In this document: in pieces, positions 1 through 7,782 of the stretch
How positions within the stretch are numbered: the first letter of the stretch is position 1
Layout: every line of letters starts with the position of its first letter
From: Deltaproteobacteria bacterium
GTDB taxonomy: Bacteria; SAR324; NAC60-12
Assembly (NCBI GenBank): GCA_003541985.1
Contig: DPLM01000202.1
Location: 1-10,047 of the forward strand
DNA length: 10,047 bases
Reading direction: 5' to 3'
Translations under genes and position numbers: made by a program
Notes under the pieces: model-generated
The model's input: only the letters and a program-made list of their open reading frames with translations
Told to the model about the DNA's origin: nothing
Database searches by the model: none

Positions 1-729
1 TGGCTGGCGCACATAGAATCCAGTTTCCTTGGTCTCCTGGCGCAGATCACTGCCATCTGACTGACAGGACCAGAGGTTGCCGGTTCGATCGACATCAGAC
101 AGAAAATAGATCCGGCCTTGCCACCAGATCGGAGCGACCGGATTGCCCGGATGATCGCCGAGGGTACGTTCGAAGGTTCCTTCCCCACTGGCATCGACCC
201 AGATTTCCCCATGACAACCTCCCCGGTAGCGCTTCCAGCGAGAATTCTGGACGGTGTTGCGGCCCAGCACTCGTCCTAATCCAGCAGGTTCTGTCGAAAG
301 AGTTCGAGCTGGACCAAGATTCACTGAATGGATTGGACCTCCTTCCAGGGAAACCTCGTAGAGTTGGGCGTCTGCGTTACCATGAATCGAGCGATGTGCC
401 CCACAGAAACGGATTGAGGTGCCGTCAGCGCTCCAACCATCAATGTGCAGCACGTGCCCCACGTAGGTCAGCCGTCGCAAGGGACCACCCTCAGCGGGTA
501 GGCAGTAGACCTCCTGCTCACCTTCTTCTGCAGCGACTAGAGCCAGCCAGCGACCACAGGGAGAGAGACGTGGGGTCTGCAGTTCGCTACGGGATTCGGT
601 CAGGCGCTGGGCCCGTCCACCCTCCAGGGCGACTTCCCAGAGGTTGTCTTCAGCCACAAAATAGAGTTGGTTCTTAGCAAAAGTAGGGAAACGGAGATAG
701 CCGAGTACAGGAGAATGCATTGCTTCCAT
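1..729 (-). CDS. Tricorn protease homologue (S41 peptidase), N-terminal beta-propeller part, truncated by window edge
   Basis: About 243 residues are visible, running off the left edge. The translation begins MEAMHSPVLGYLRFPTFAK and shows the N-terminal features of Tricorn-type proteins: GYLRFPT, then propeller blades with NLWEVALEGG, RLT, LSPCGRWLA and YCLPAEGGPLRRLT. Further on come RWKRYRGG, GEIWVDASG, GNPVAPIWW, IYFLSDVDRTGNLW and FYVR. In this family the propeller gates access to a C-terminal PDZ plus serine-protease core that cuts peptides into very short products; that core lies outside the window. The start is ATG at 729, because an in-frame TGA lies at 735-733. ATG at 720 is an equally good start, and neither has a strong Shine-Dalgarno site. 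The gene is divergent from the exporter operon and clearly richer in GC. Catalytic competence cannot be judged from this part. Confidence 0.87.
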   Translation of the reverse strand, partial: MEAMHSPVLGYLRFPTFAKNQLYFVAEDNLWEVALEGGRAQRLTESRSELQTPRLSPCGRWLALVAAEEGEQEVYCLPAEGGPLRRLTYVGHVLHIDGWSADGTSIRFCGAHRSIHGNADAQLYEVSLEGGPIHSVNLGPARTLSTEPAGLGRVLGRNTVQNSRWKRYRGGCHGEIWVDASGEGTFERTLGDHPGNPVAPIWWQGRIYFLSDVDRTGNLWSCQSDGSDLRQETKETGFYVRQP

Positions 730-1108
730 CAATCAGGGGAACGACAGTCAACAGAAAAAGACCATCACGATAAAGGAGGTATTCTGGCGAGGCAAGCGGA
801 GGTATTAGAAAAATCTTGTTTCAATACTTCTCAATATTCATCATCAGCATGCTACTTTCCAACATAATTATTTTATCTTCATGACTGGCAAGCTTTAAGC
901 AATTTCCTCACGAAATCCTGAAATCATAGATGCGGACACACAAAACCTGTTTGTGAATGTCTCAACACTTCCCTCGTCATTAGGAGGCCAAGAAAGCCAA
1001 TCAAATTAGGTGTGATGCTGCTTTTGCAAGTAGAGAGAAATCCACGCAACTCTCATAACCACCCTGCAGTGCCCCACTTGAGTAATTCTTCCTAAAAAAG
1101 AGGTCAAA
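730..1108. other. divergent intergenic region, no supported gene
   Basis: This 379-base stretch separates the leftward Tricorn gene from the rightward exporter operon and should contain both promoters. The AT-rich part lies at about 805-905. I could not find a convincing -35/-10 pair with normal spacing on either strand. It holds a strong Shine-Dalgarno-like AAAGGAGGT at 772-780 and AGGAGG at 982-987, but neither precedes a credible start codon at usual spacing. The 9-base word GGAGGTATT occurs twice as a direct repeat, at 775-783 and 798-806, 23 bases apart. No tRNA, terminator or riboswitch fold was recognised. Confidence 0.5.
1098..1104 (+). promoter_or_regulatory. ribosome binding site of the first operon gene
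   Basis: AAGAGGT lies four bases before the ATG at 1109. It is the only clear Shine-Dalgarno match in the operon and fixes the start of the LolA-like gene. The two downstream genes have only weak sites and probably rely on translational coupling. Confidence 0.7.
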
Positions 1109-1927
1109 ATGAAATTCGTTAGTTTGCTCACTTTTCTCCTGATTCCTAGCTTCTGCTTAGCCATTACATGCGACGAGTTACAGTCTCCTACACAGGTACG
1201 AGAATTTCTGGAGCGCTCCAAAGATTCTAATCCCATCTTGCGGCGCAACGTCAGCACCACCCTAGAAATCAGCCCGTGTGAAAAAGAAACCTGCAATTCA
1301 AAAAATCGCAAAGAACACCAAAAGGAAGTACTTCACCTATTGCGTCTTGACGATAAAAGTAGAGTTCATTTTCTGGAAGGATCAAGATCATCACAGTGTT
1401 TGATCCAGCGAGGCGAACGGTTGCTGGGCTGTGCAGCTTGCAGCGAGTTGGCTAACGAAGCGTGCCGAAGCTACCCAGATAGTTCTGTTACTCGTTTGCA
1501 AGGTACAAACATTGATTCGCATGACTTTTCTCTGCTGGCATCAGAAAGCAGTACATATTCCTGTAACGCATTAGAAAAAAATCCTGGGTTTTTCAAACTA
1601 GAGATCGGCATTTCTGGAGCACAGTATGACCAAGTGATTGCTTTTTTCGATGAGAAAAGAGAAATCCCTATCACCCTCAACTTTTTTACAGATGGTATAC
1701 TACGTAAAGTTTACCGTACCTTCCCTAAGTACTATCTGCAAATTGATGATCAGTGGATCTCTACAGTCCTGAGAGTGCGCTCCACGCAAGGAAATGAAAA
1801 AGCTTTTGTTGCTGAAACATTGGTTTATGTTCAACGTGATGGCAACAAATATGATCTGTACTTAGACTCCAAAAATGATCCAAAGCTGAAAAATACGAAT
1901 CCATCAAATCTCTTTATTACTAACTGA
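1109..1927 (+). CDS. secreted cysteine-rich protein resembling the LolA-like outer-membrane lipoprotein-sorting family
   Basis: The protein has 272 residues. A signal peptide (MKFVSLLTFLLIPSFCLA) predicts cleavage after A18 and periplasmic location; there is no lipobox. The C-terminal half resembles LolA-like proteins encoded beside MMPL exporters: LQGTNIDSHDFSLL (130-143) recalls the family GSDxxxxDL motif. AQYDQVIAFFDEKREIPI (171-188) followed by FFTDGILRKVYRTF and IDDQWISTVLRVRS (212-225) matches the closing strands that usually read 'fyd..gkl.K......g.w.p..i.m'. The length fits that family (about 250). The mature chain has eight cysteines (C21, C57, C62, C97, C108, C111, C119, C152), including CAAC at 108-111, an even number suited to disulfides. 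It is the first gene of the operon, 9 bases before the next start. Periplasmic carriage of a hydrophobic substrate for the downstream pump is inferred from context. Family assignment rests on weak motif similarity. Confidence 0.6.
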   Translation: MKFVSLLTFLLIPSFCLAITCDELQSPTQVREFLERSKDSNPILRRNVSTTLEISPCEKETCNSKNRKEHQKEVLHLLRLDDKSRVHFLEGSRSSQCLIQRGERLLGCAACSELANEACRSYPDSSVTRLQGTNIDSHDFSLLASESSTYSCNALEKNPGFFKLEIGISGAQYDQVIAFFDEKREIPITLNFFTDGILRKVYRTFPKYYLQIDDQWISTVLRVRSTQGNEKAFVAETLVYVQRDGNKYDLYLDSKNDPKLKNTNPSNLFITN

Positions 1928-1936
1928 GTCTTGCGG

Positions 1937-4204
1937 ATGCGCTCACTACTGCTCAGGTTCACTTGTCTCCTCAGTTGGATGTTAAGCCTCCCAGTTCTTG
2001 CCCAGGGCACCCAACCCTTTCCTGTATCAGCATTAAACTCCAGTACTGACATCGTTGAACAGCGTGAAATTCTTCCTGAAGAGTTGAAAAAATTCATTCC
2101 TGAGCCAGAACAATTTCAATACCTGCCCAAGGAATTACAGAACAAAGTGATTGTTCAACTTAGAGAGATGATTGACGCAGAAAAAATCTGGACTCAGCAA
2201 ACAGCAACACTAACCGAACCCAGTTCCCCTGACCAACAATCCTCAAGTTCACAGCTTGAAAAAAACATTAAACAACTTTCTACCATTCGCTTAAGCCAAC
2301 ATCCTCTGCAACAGCAATTTGAAGATCTAAGTTCCCATAGAGACAATTTAGAATCACAGTTCCAAAATGCAATACAGCGAGGAAACTCCAAATTAGTTCG
2401 TGGATTAGATGCCCAATTAAGCGGACTCGAAAGCATTCTGCTGCTCACAAAACTAGCTCTACACAAGACAACATCACCAATGGTGGAGTCGGTACTAGAT
2501 GCAACTAAATCTTCTACAAAAAACAAAAGCTTAGGAGTACTTCCAGCAGTTCAACTAGATTCAATTTCTGAAAAAAATATCTCCTCACAAGATAATTCTT
2601 CACAAAACGTAGAGATATCCCTAGTCCCAAGCTTTACTCGAGATGAACTGGGACTCGATGAAGACCCTTTCGCTGTAGCAGAGCCCACAACTGCTGAAGA
2701 AGACCTTGGACTCAGCGAAGATCCCTTTGCAGATATTGATCGGGCTGACGAAGATGAGCTAGGGCTCAATGAAGATCCTTTCGCTGTAGCAGAGCCCACA
2801 ACAGTAAATCCTGAATCTTCAAACACTGGAGAAACTTTTGAAGAGAAGTCACAAACCTCTGCAGATGAGCAACAAGCAGCTGAAGACTTTCCGGTCAAGG
2901 TACAATTTTCCCATGCAGTGACTACAGTCTTTGGAACCAGTGAAATCGGTGGACTCTACCAGATTGATCCAGAATTTGAGAGTCTCAGTGAGTACACCTT
3001 CGGAACGACCTACGAGCAAAAAATCCGTGTTCAGACATCCCCAAAGTTCTATAACTACGCACGCCTGACCGTCAACTTCAATCAGCATTACGAACGCAAC
3101 AAAGAGCAGTTTCTCGACAGCTATTTTACGATTCGAGAAATTTACTCAAATTATCAGGATGGATCCCACCAACTACGCTGGGGAACACAGATTTTTGAGT
3201 TGGGCAAGCTGGATTTTGACAGTCCCATTGATGTGCTGCACTTGCAGGAAATCACTGCACTCCTCTCATTGGATTTAGAAAACAGTAAGGAAGCCCTGCC
3301 TTCCCTACGTTACCAGTGGTTGGGAGAGGACCAGGCATTAACCCTGATTTTACTACCCTTAAGGCCAACAACACTGGGCATGCGTTTTACTGAGTTGCGG
3401 GAAAGCCTGGAAGCACAGGAAGATGGTGAGCAGGAAGATGGTTCTTCGCTAAGAGATTATTTTGGATTGCAATACCAATGGTTTGCTCCCAGCTATGATC
3501 TACGATTTAGTTACTTTCATTGGTTTGATCAGGATTCTTCTATCACGTTTGACTATGAACCATCTCAAGAATCCCTAGTTGAGAATAGTTTTGATGAGAG
3601 ACGATCGGCCTTTGAAAAACTGGCAGCCAATTACACGGAAAGAGAATCTCAACTAGATTTCTTGACTCTTGAGGGAGATGTAAGCTGGGAAGGCTTAGTC
3701 TGGAAATTTGATCTTGGTTATTTCCTACAGAAAAATCTCTATTCCTATGAAATCGATGAGAATCGGAATCTATACTTTCGCACTGTGCGCTCTCCGTACC
3801 ACACTTTAGCAACTTCCTTAGAGGCCCGTGTAGAGCAGATATTTCTACTCGGAGCCTACTCTCTAAGGCATTTTACTAATGTCCCAGGAGGTACCCATGC
3901 TGTGCGTTATGAAAATCAGGGAATCCTACAACCACATCAACGGCAGTTAACACGTCATCAAGTTTCTGGAATCACGGTTGTACCCTGGAGTGATGAAATT
4001 CAACTTCGCTTTGTAGCCTACCGAACCTTTCCTTTCGAACAGACAGGCTTACTACATATGACTGTTTGGGATGAACCCACCAATGACACCCAATGGTCAC
4101 TAAAGTTCTTACGATACATAACTCCAGTTCAGAAGATGCTAAGCTCCGAAGTTACTGCTACCCAAGTTTTCATAAGCTACCGCAAACAGTTCCGTAGCGG
4201 CTAA
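1937..4204 (+). CDS. outer-membrane beta-barrel protein with N-terminal periplasmic helical region (DUF1302-like barrel)
   Basis: The protein has 755 residues from ATG 1937. TTG at 1931 is an alternative that adds two residues, but the only GAG-type Shine-Dalgarno (1926-1928) is spaced for the ATG. A signal peptide ends at about A22 (LSLPVLA). Residues 45-190 are Gln/Ser-rich and mostly helical with coiled-coil character. Residues 236-289 carry three acidic repeats around LGLxEDPFA. From about residue 320 alternating aromatic strands suggest a barrel. The stretch QLRWGTQIFELGKLDFDSP (412-430) recalls the GRQ..xWGxxD..sPxD signature of DUF1302-type barrels. The last strand ends VFISYRKQF followed by RSG, so the aromatic is three residues from the terminus instead of at it. 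The mature protein has no cysteine, unlike its neighbours. It lies 9 bases after the LolA-like gene and 1 base before the RND gene. Outer-membrane receptor or exit port for the pump's substrate is inferred; the substrate is unknown. Confidence 0.72.
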   Translation: MRSLLLRFTCLLSWMLSLPVLAQGTQPFPVSALNSSTDIVEQREILPEELKKFIPEPEQFQYLPKELQNKVIVQLREMIDAEKIWTQQTATLTEPSSPDQQSSSSQLEKNIKQLSTIRLSQHPLQQQFEDLSSHRDNLESQFQNAIQRGNSKLVRGLDAQLSGLESILLLTKLALHKTTSPMVESVLDATKSSTKNKSLGVLPAVQLDSISEKNISSQDNSSQNVEISLVPSFTRDELGLDEDPFAVAEPTTAEEDLGLSEDPFADIDRADEDELGLNEDPFAVAEPTTVNPESSNTGETFEEKSQTSADEQQAAEDFPVKVQFSHAVTTVFGTSEIGGLYQIDPEFESLSEYTFGTTYEQKIRVQTSPKFYNYARLTVNFNQHYERNKEQFLDSYFTIREIYSNYQDGSHQLRWGTQIFELGKLDFDSPIDVLHLQEITALLSLDLENSKEALPSLRYQWLGEDQALTLILLPLRPTTLGMRFTELRESLEAQEDGEQEDGSSLRDYFGLQYQWFAPSYDLRFSYFHWFDQDSSITFDYEPSQESLVENSFDERRSAFEKLAANYTERESQLDFLTLEGDVSWEGLVWKFDLGYFLQKNLYSYEIDENRNLYFRTVRSPYHTLATSLEARVEQIFLLGAYSLRHFTNVPGGTHAVRYENQGILQPHQRQLTRHQVSGITVVPWSDEIQLRFVAYRTFPFEQTGLLHMTVWDEPTNDTQWSLKFLRYITPVQKMLSSEVTATQVFISYRKQFRSG
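2642..2803 (+). repeat. internal acidic repeat, three copies around LGLxEDPFA
   Basis: Three in-frame units encode DELGLDEDPFAVAEPTT, EEDLGLSEDPFADID and DELGLNEDPFAVAEPTT. Copies one and three are nearly identical in DNA: 2666-2691 and 2777-2802 match over 26 bases, offset by 111 bases (37 codons). This points to a fairly recent duplication. The segment lies between the helical region and the barrel and should be periplasmic. Confidence 0.9.
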
Positions 4205-4205
4205 C

Positions 4206-7200
4206 ATGAAAATGTCTTGGCTGAAACAGGGAAATCAATACTACCGGACTCTGCTTGTAGCCGTTGCTTCACTGACTGTCGTACTCGTAATTTTTGGTGG
4301 AAGTAGCTTGTTCAATTCCCAAGGCAAGCTACAGATTGATCCCACGATTGAACCTTTCATCAGTCGTGACTCGGACGCCTACCAAGATTTTCTTCAAACC
4401 CGATCGCTATTTGGCAATGAAGAAGTCTTGGTCGTTGCTTTGCAGCCAGTCCCTCCACAATCTGTGGGACTGGCACATCTAGAACTGCTAGAGTCTCTCC
4501 ATAAAACTCTTCAAAGTCAGCTCTCAAGCCTGAAGTCGATTCAATCAGTTTTTGATATCCCTCGTCCTGCGGGAGCATGCTCCGGATATTCCTATTTCCA
4601 TCAGGAGCAACCTGGTTCCATCTGCGTTTCTCGGTTACAACGACTACAAGAAGAGTTGGCCTGCCTACAAAACCCTACACCCCCAGCAAGTACTCCTAGT
4701 GATCTAGCTCTCTCACTGGAAGACGATCCATTGGGGGCATCCGAAAATCCTAGCAACAATTTGGCAGATAGCCTGCTGTTGGATCTAGATCCTACTGAGC
4801 TACCTCAATTTGATGAAATTTCCTCGGCAGTCCAATCCTGTCCTGCCAAAATTTGGCAAAAAACAGCAGAAGAGTTACGGCAAGAAGCCGATCAAGACAT
4901 CAAGCAAATCTTGAAAGAGTTGGCAGAAAATTCCTTAGCACTAGGAGATTTCATTTCAGCAAAGGCAACGACCTTGGGAATGTTGCTGCAGTTCCACACT
5001 AGTTCCCTACCTTCCTCTGCAAAAACCCAAGAAACTCTGCAAAAAATTCTCAAAGAGTTCAGCTCTCCAGAACTGCGGTTAGCCTATGCCGGTCAGCCTA
5101 GGCAGATCTATGCATCGTCCAAAGCTCTACAGGAGGATATCGAAAGAATTTTACCCCTAAGCCTCGGTCTGATCATCATTGTGTTATTTGCTATTTTTCG
5201 GACACCTCGAGTGATCATCGTAGCTTTTGTCAACGTAGTTGTTTCGCTAGTTTGGACTGCATCTTTCGTTGGCTTGCTTGGTCACCGTTTAAATCTGGTA
5301 ACGATAGCCTTTGCTCCAATTCTGATCTGTGTCGGTAGTGCTTACGTCATCATGGTCTTGGATCGATTTCTGAGCATCAGCAAAAATCTGCCGAAAGAAT
5401 CTGTCGATAGTCGTGTCTCCAAGACTCTTGATGAGGTAGTAATCCCTGTGAGTGTTACTGCCTTTACAACAGTGGTCGGCTTTGCAGCCTTGATTGCCAG
5501 TCCTATTCCCGCCATTCAGCAGTTGGGGCTATATTCCTGTGTAGGAATTCTGCTGAGTAATTTCTTTGCTCTAACAGCCACCCCCTCGTTACTGAAAATT
5601 CTCCGAGTTGCGGCTCCTCACACCCAGTCCAGCCATGTTCGAAACTCCCTACGTTGGTTTGGTAAAGGCAGTGAGTGGCTACAATATCGAGCTCGGAAAG
5701 TCATCATCTTCTGGTTACTACTCGCAGCAATAGCAGGCCTCGGTATCCTGAACTTGAAAATTGACAGTAATTCTCAGGCGCTTGCACCAGCACATCCCCT
5801 TGAGCAGGACCTTAGCCTAATCGAATCTGATCTGGCAGGGACTCAGTCCCTTCGTTTAGTATTTCAGGCCAAACCTGAAGCTCAAGAAAAATTAGTTTCT
5901 GCCGCCACCATTGTCGGCCTAGATAATTTTGAAGTTTGGCTACTGATTCTGAAAACAGAACAATGGCCTGATTCCCTGAAGGGATTGCGTATTGACAAAA
6001 TCTATTCGCCAGCCCAGATGCTCTGGGTCTATCGGAATGGCTTGGATGATTTGAATGATCTGGAAGTTCAGCATTTTTTTGAAAAATTGGCCGAGCAAGA
6101 CGGCCCAGTATTTCTTAGTCCAGATGGTGAAAGCTTACTGGTGACTCTTCGGCTGAAAGCAGATGGCTCATCAGAACTACTTGAACTACGAGAAAGACTG
6201 CAACAAAAGTTGCCTGAGTTTGTTCCTCACCTTGATGTTACTTTCACGGGAGGAGCCGTTCTGACAAGTGAATCAGCGAATAACATTGCCTCAGGACAGA
6301 TTAACAGCGTATTGCTGGCGCTATTTCTGATTTTTGGAGTGATGTGGGGCCTCTTTCTCTCCTGGAAGATGGGGGTAATCGCACTTTTTCCGAACATTGC
6401 TGCTGTTTTACTTTTCTTCGGAACTCTTGGCTGGTTTGAGATACCGCTTGGAGTAACCATTTCAATCATTGCTTCCATTGCTCTGGGCATTGGGGTCGAT
6501 GATACCGTCCATTTTCTGACTCGCTATCATGAACGGGTTAAGCAGGAACGGGATCGACACAAGGCAGCGCAATTGGCACTGCAGCAGATGACCCGACCAA
6601 TGCTGACAACCACCCTTGCCCTAGGTCTAGGTTTCAGTGTCTTTGCGTTTTCTGAGCTTGATTCTCTGCAGTTGTTCGGGTTGCTAACCGCTTATACCCT
6701 GCTGATCTGCTTAGCCACCGACTTGACCTTCCTGCCAACCATTGTGATGGAGACTGGCCTGGTTACTGTTTGGGATTATGTTGGTCTCCGCATCAACAAA
6801 CAGCTGGTTCAGCATCTGGCAATCTTCCGTGGCCTAAGTGTAAGAGAAGCTAAGATTGCAACACTCCTCGCCTACTCAGAAGATCTGAAAAATCGACAAG
6901 TTCTATTCAAAACTGGAGATCAGGGTCAGGAGATGTTTGTCATACTATCTGGAAAGATACGAATTCAACAAAATCCAACGGGCGGTGCAACTCTGGCAGA
7001 ACTAGGGGAGGGGGCGACATTTGGGGAAATGGGCTTGTTTCGGAAAGCACAACGTAGTGCAACGGCAATAGCTGTTGGCGAAACTCGCCTACTGGTAATA
7101 AATCGAGACAGCCTCTATCACCTGATGCAACAGCGTCCTCGCATCGCAACTACTCTTTTTCTCAATCTTGCTCGACAACTCCGGCAGGCAATTTTGCGTA

Positions 7201-7715
7201 CCAGTCAACGGGTACTGGATCAAGTATCAAAGACTCAACAGGAAGAAGCACCACCAACTTCTCAGCCCAGGCCTCTGATGCTGAATATCTTTCAGGGCAT
7301 GACAACCAAAGAACAAGAAAGTCTGAGAGGTTTTGGCGTGCTGCGATCTCTTCCCCAGGGTGAAAAAATCATGAATCAGGGTGAACAGGGTAAAGAAGTG
7401 CTTATATTGCTACAAGGTCAGCTAAAGGTGCAAATAAATAAAGATAAGGGCTATGTTGTCCTCGCGCTGATCAATCCCGGTAACTTAGTTGGAGAAACTG
7501 CTTGGTTGGAAGAAAATCTAGTTCGAACAGCTGATGTAGTCGCTGGAACAGATAGCCTCGGGCTATTCTATGATCGTCTTGCACTGGAAAAATTGTGTGC
7601 TCAAGAGAGTCGTCTAGCAGCTCGGTTTGCCTTCAATCTGATCTGTCTGCTTGCAGATCGTCTGGAGGCCGCTAATGAACAGCTAGAACATACAACAGCA
7701 AGAGCTGGAGTCTAA
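4206..7715 (+). CDS. MMPL/RND-family exporter fused to two C-terminal cyclic-nucleotide-binding domains
   Basis: The protein has 1169 residues with ATG one base after the preceding stop. TM1 is at 15-35, then a periplasmic loop (36-314) and TM2-6 (315-463). TM7 is at 498-516, followed by a second loop (517-699) and TM8-12 (700-847). The TM10 motif GIGVDDTVHF (761-770) carries D765/D766, the expected proton-relay acids of hydrophobe/lipid RND pumps; the matching TM4 segment reads VGSAYVIMV and has no acid. Loop 1 holds an acidic insert (166-200) and four cysteines (C125, C140, C153, C212). After TM12, on the cytoplasmic side, come two CRP-type cNMP domains. CNBD1 (about 872-985) has FGEMGLF with R950-S951-A952; CNBD2 (about 1028-1140) has VGETAWL with R1107-T1108-A1109. 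Both thus keep the Glu and Arg-Ser/Thr-Ala phosphate-cassette residues. No DNA-binding domain follows. Export of a lipid-like substrate under cyclic-nucleotide control is inferred. Confidence 0.95.
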   Translation: MKMSWLKQGNQYYRTLLVAVASLTVVLVIFGGSSLFNSQGKLQIDPTIEPFISRDSDAYQDFLQTRSLFGNEEVLVVALQPVPPQSVGLAHLELLESLHKTLQSQLSSLKSIQSVFDIPRPAGACSGYSYFHQEQPGSICVSRLQRLQEELACLQNPTPPASTPSDLALSLEDDPLGASENPSNNLADSLLLDLDPTELPQFDEISSAVQSCPAKIWQKTAEELRQEADQDIKQILKELAENSLALGDFISAKATTLGMLLQFHTSSLPSSAKTQETLQKILKEFSSPELRLAYAGQPRQIYASSKALQEDIERILPLSLGLIIIVLFAIFRTPRVIIVAFVNVVVSLVWTASFVGLLGHRLNLVTIAFAPILICVGSAYVIMVLDRFLSISKNLPKESVDSRVSKTLDEVVIPVSVTAFTTVVGFAALIASPIPAIQQLGLYSCVGILLSNFFALTATPSLLKILRVAAPHTQSSHVRNSLRWFGKGSEWLQYRARKVIIFWLLLAAIAGLGILNLKIDSNSQALAPAHPLEQDLSLIESDLAGTQSLRLVFQAKPEAQEKLVSAATIVGLDNFEVWLLILKTEQWPDSLKGLRIDKIYSPAQMLWVYRNGLDDLNDLEVQHFFEKLAEQDGPVFLSPDGESLLVTLRLKADGSSELLELRERLQQKLPEFVPHLDVTFTGGAVLTSESANNIASGQINSVLLALFLIFGVMWGLFLSWKMGVIALFPNIAAVLLFFGTLGWFEIPLGVTISIIASIALGIGVDDTVHFLTRYHERVKQERDRHKAAQLALQQMTRPMLTTTLALGLGFSVFAFSELDSLQLFGLLTAYTLLICLATDLTFLPTIVMETGLVTVWDYVGLRINKQLVQHLAIFRGLSVREAKIATLLAYSEDLKNRQVLFKTGDQGQEMFVILSGKIRIQQNPTGGATLAELGEGATFGEMGLFRKAQRSATAIAVGETRLLVINRDSLYHLMQQRPRIATTLFLNLARQLRQAILRTSQRVLDQVSKTQQEEAPPTSQPRPLMLNIFQGMTTKEQESLRGFGVLRSLPQGEKIMNQGEQGKEVLILLQGQLKVQINKDKGYVVLALINPGNLVGETAWLEENLVRTADVVAGTDSLGLFYDRLALEKLCAQESRLAARFAFNLICLLADRLEAANEQLEHTTARAGV

Positions 7716-7782
7716 CCTCATACACAGATCCACTCCTTGTGAACCTATTCTCACTATCTCCACATCCAAATTTTTCCCCATC
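7716..7782. other. convergent intergenic gap between RND operon and methyltransferase
   Basis: These 67 bases separate two converging genes. A bidirectional terminator would be expected, but I see only a 5-bp stem (ATCTC/GAGAT, 7780-7793) overlapping the methyltransferase stop and lacking a proper U-tract, so no intrinsic terminator is called. Confidence 0.5.

Noticed and set aside
772..787. Perfect Shine-Dalgarno AAAGGAGGT followed by ATT/CTG
   Set aside because: There is no ATG, GTG or TTG at usable distance and the frame is short. It is more likely coincidental or regulatory.
333..867. Open plus-strand frames at 333-677 and 667-867
   Set aside because: The first is antisense to the Tricorn gene, whose translation matches its family throughout. 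The second has no start with a proper ribosome site and no recognisable protein character.
1015..1095. Possible 26-residue leader ORF (ATG 1015) ending 13 bases before the first operon gene
   Set aside because: The Shine-Dalgarno-like AGGTG sits only two to three bases before the ATG, the peptide has no regulatory codon run, and no attenuator hairpin follows.
1006..3088. Minus-strand frames of 69-115 residues opposite the first two operon genes
   Set aside because: They are shadows: low-complexity Ser/Cys-rich translations with no domains, opposite genes with coherent signal peptides and domain structure.
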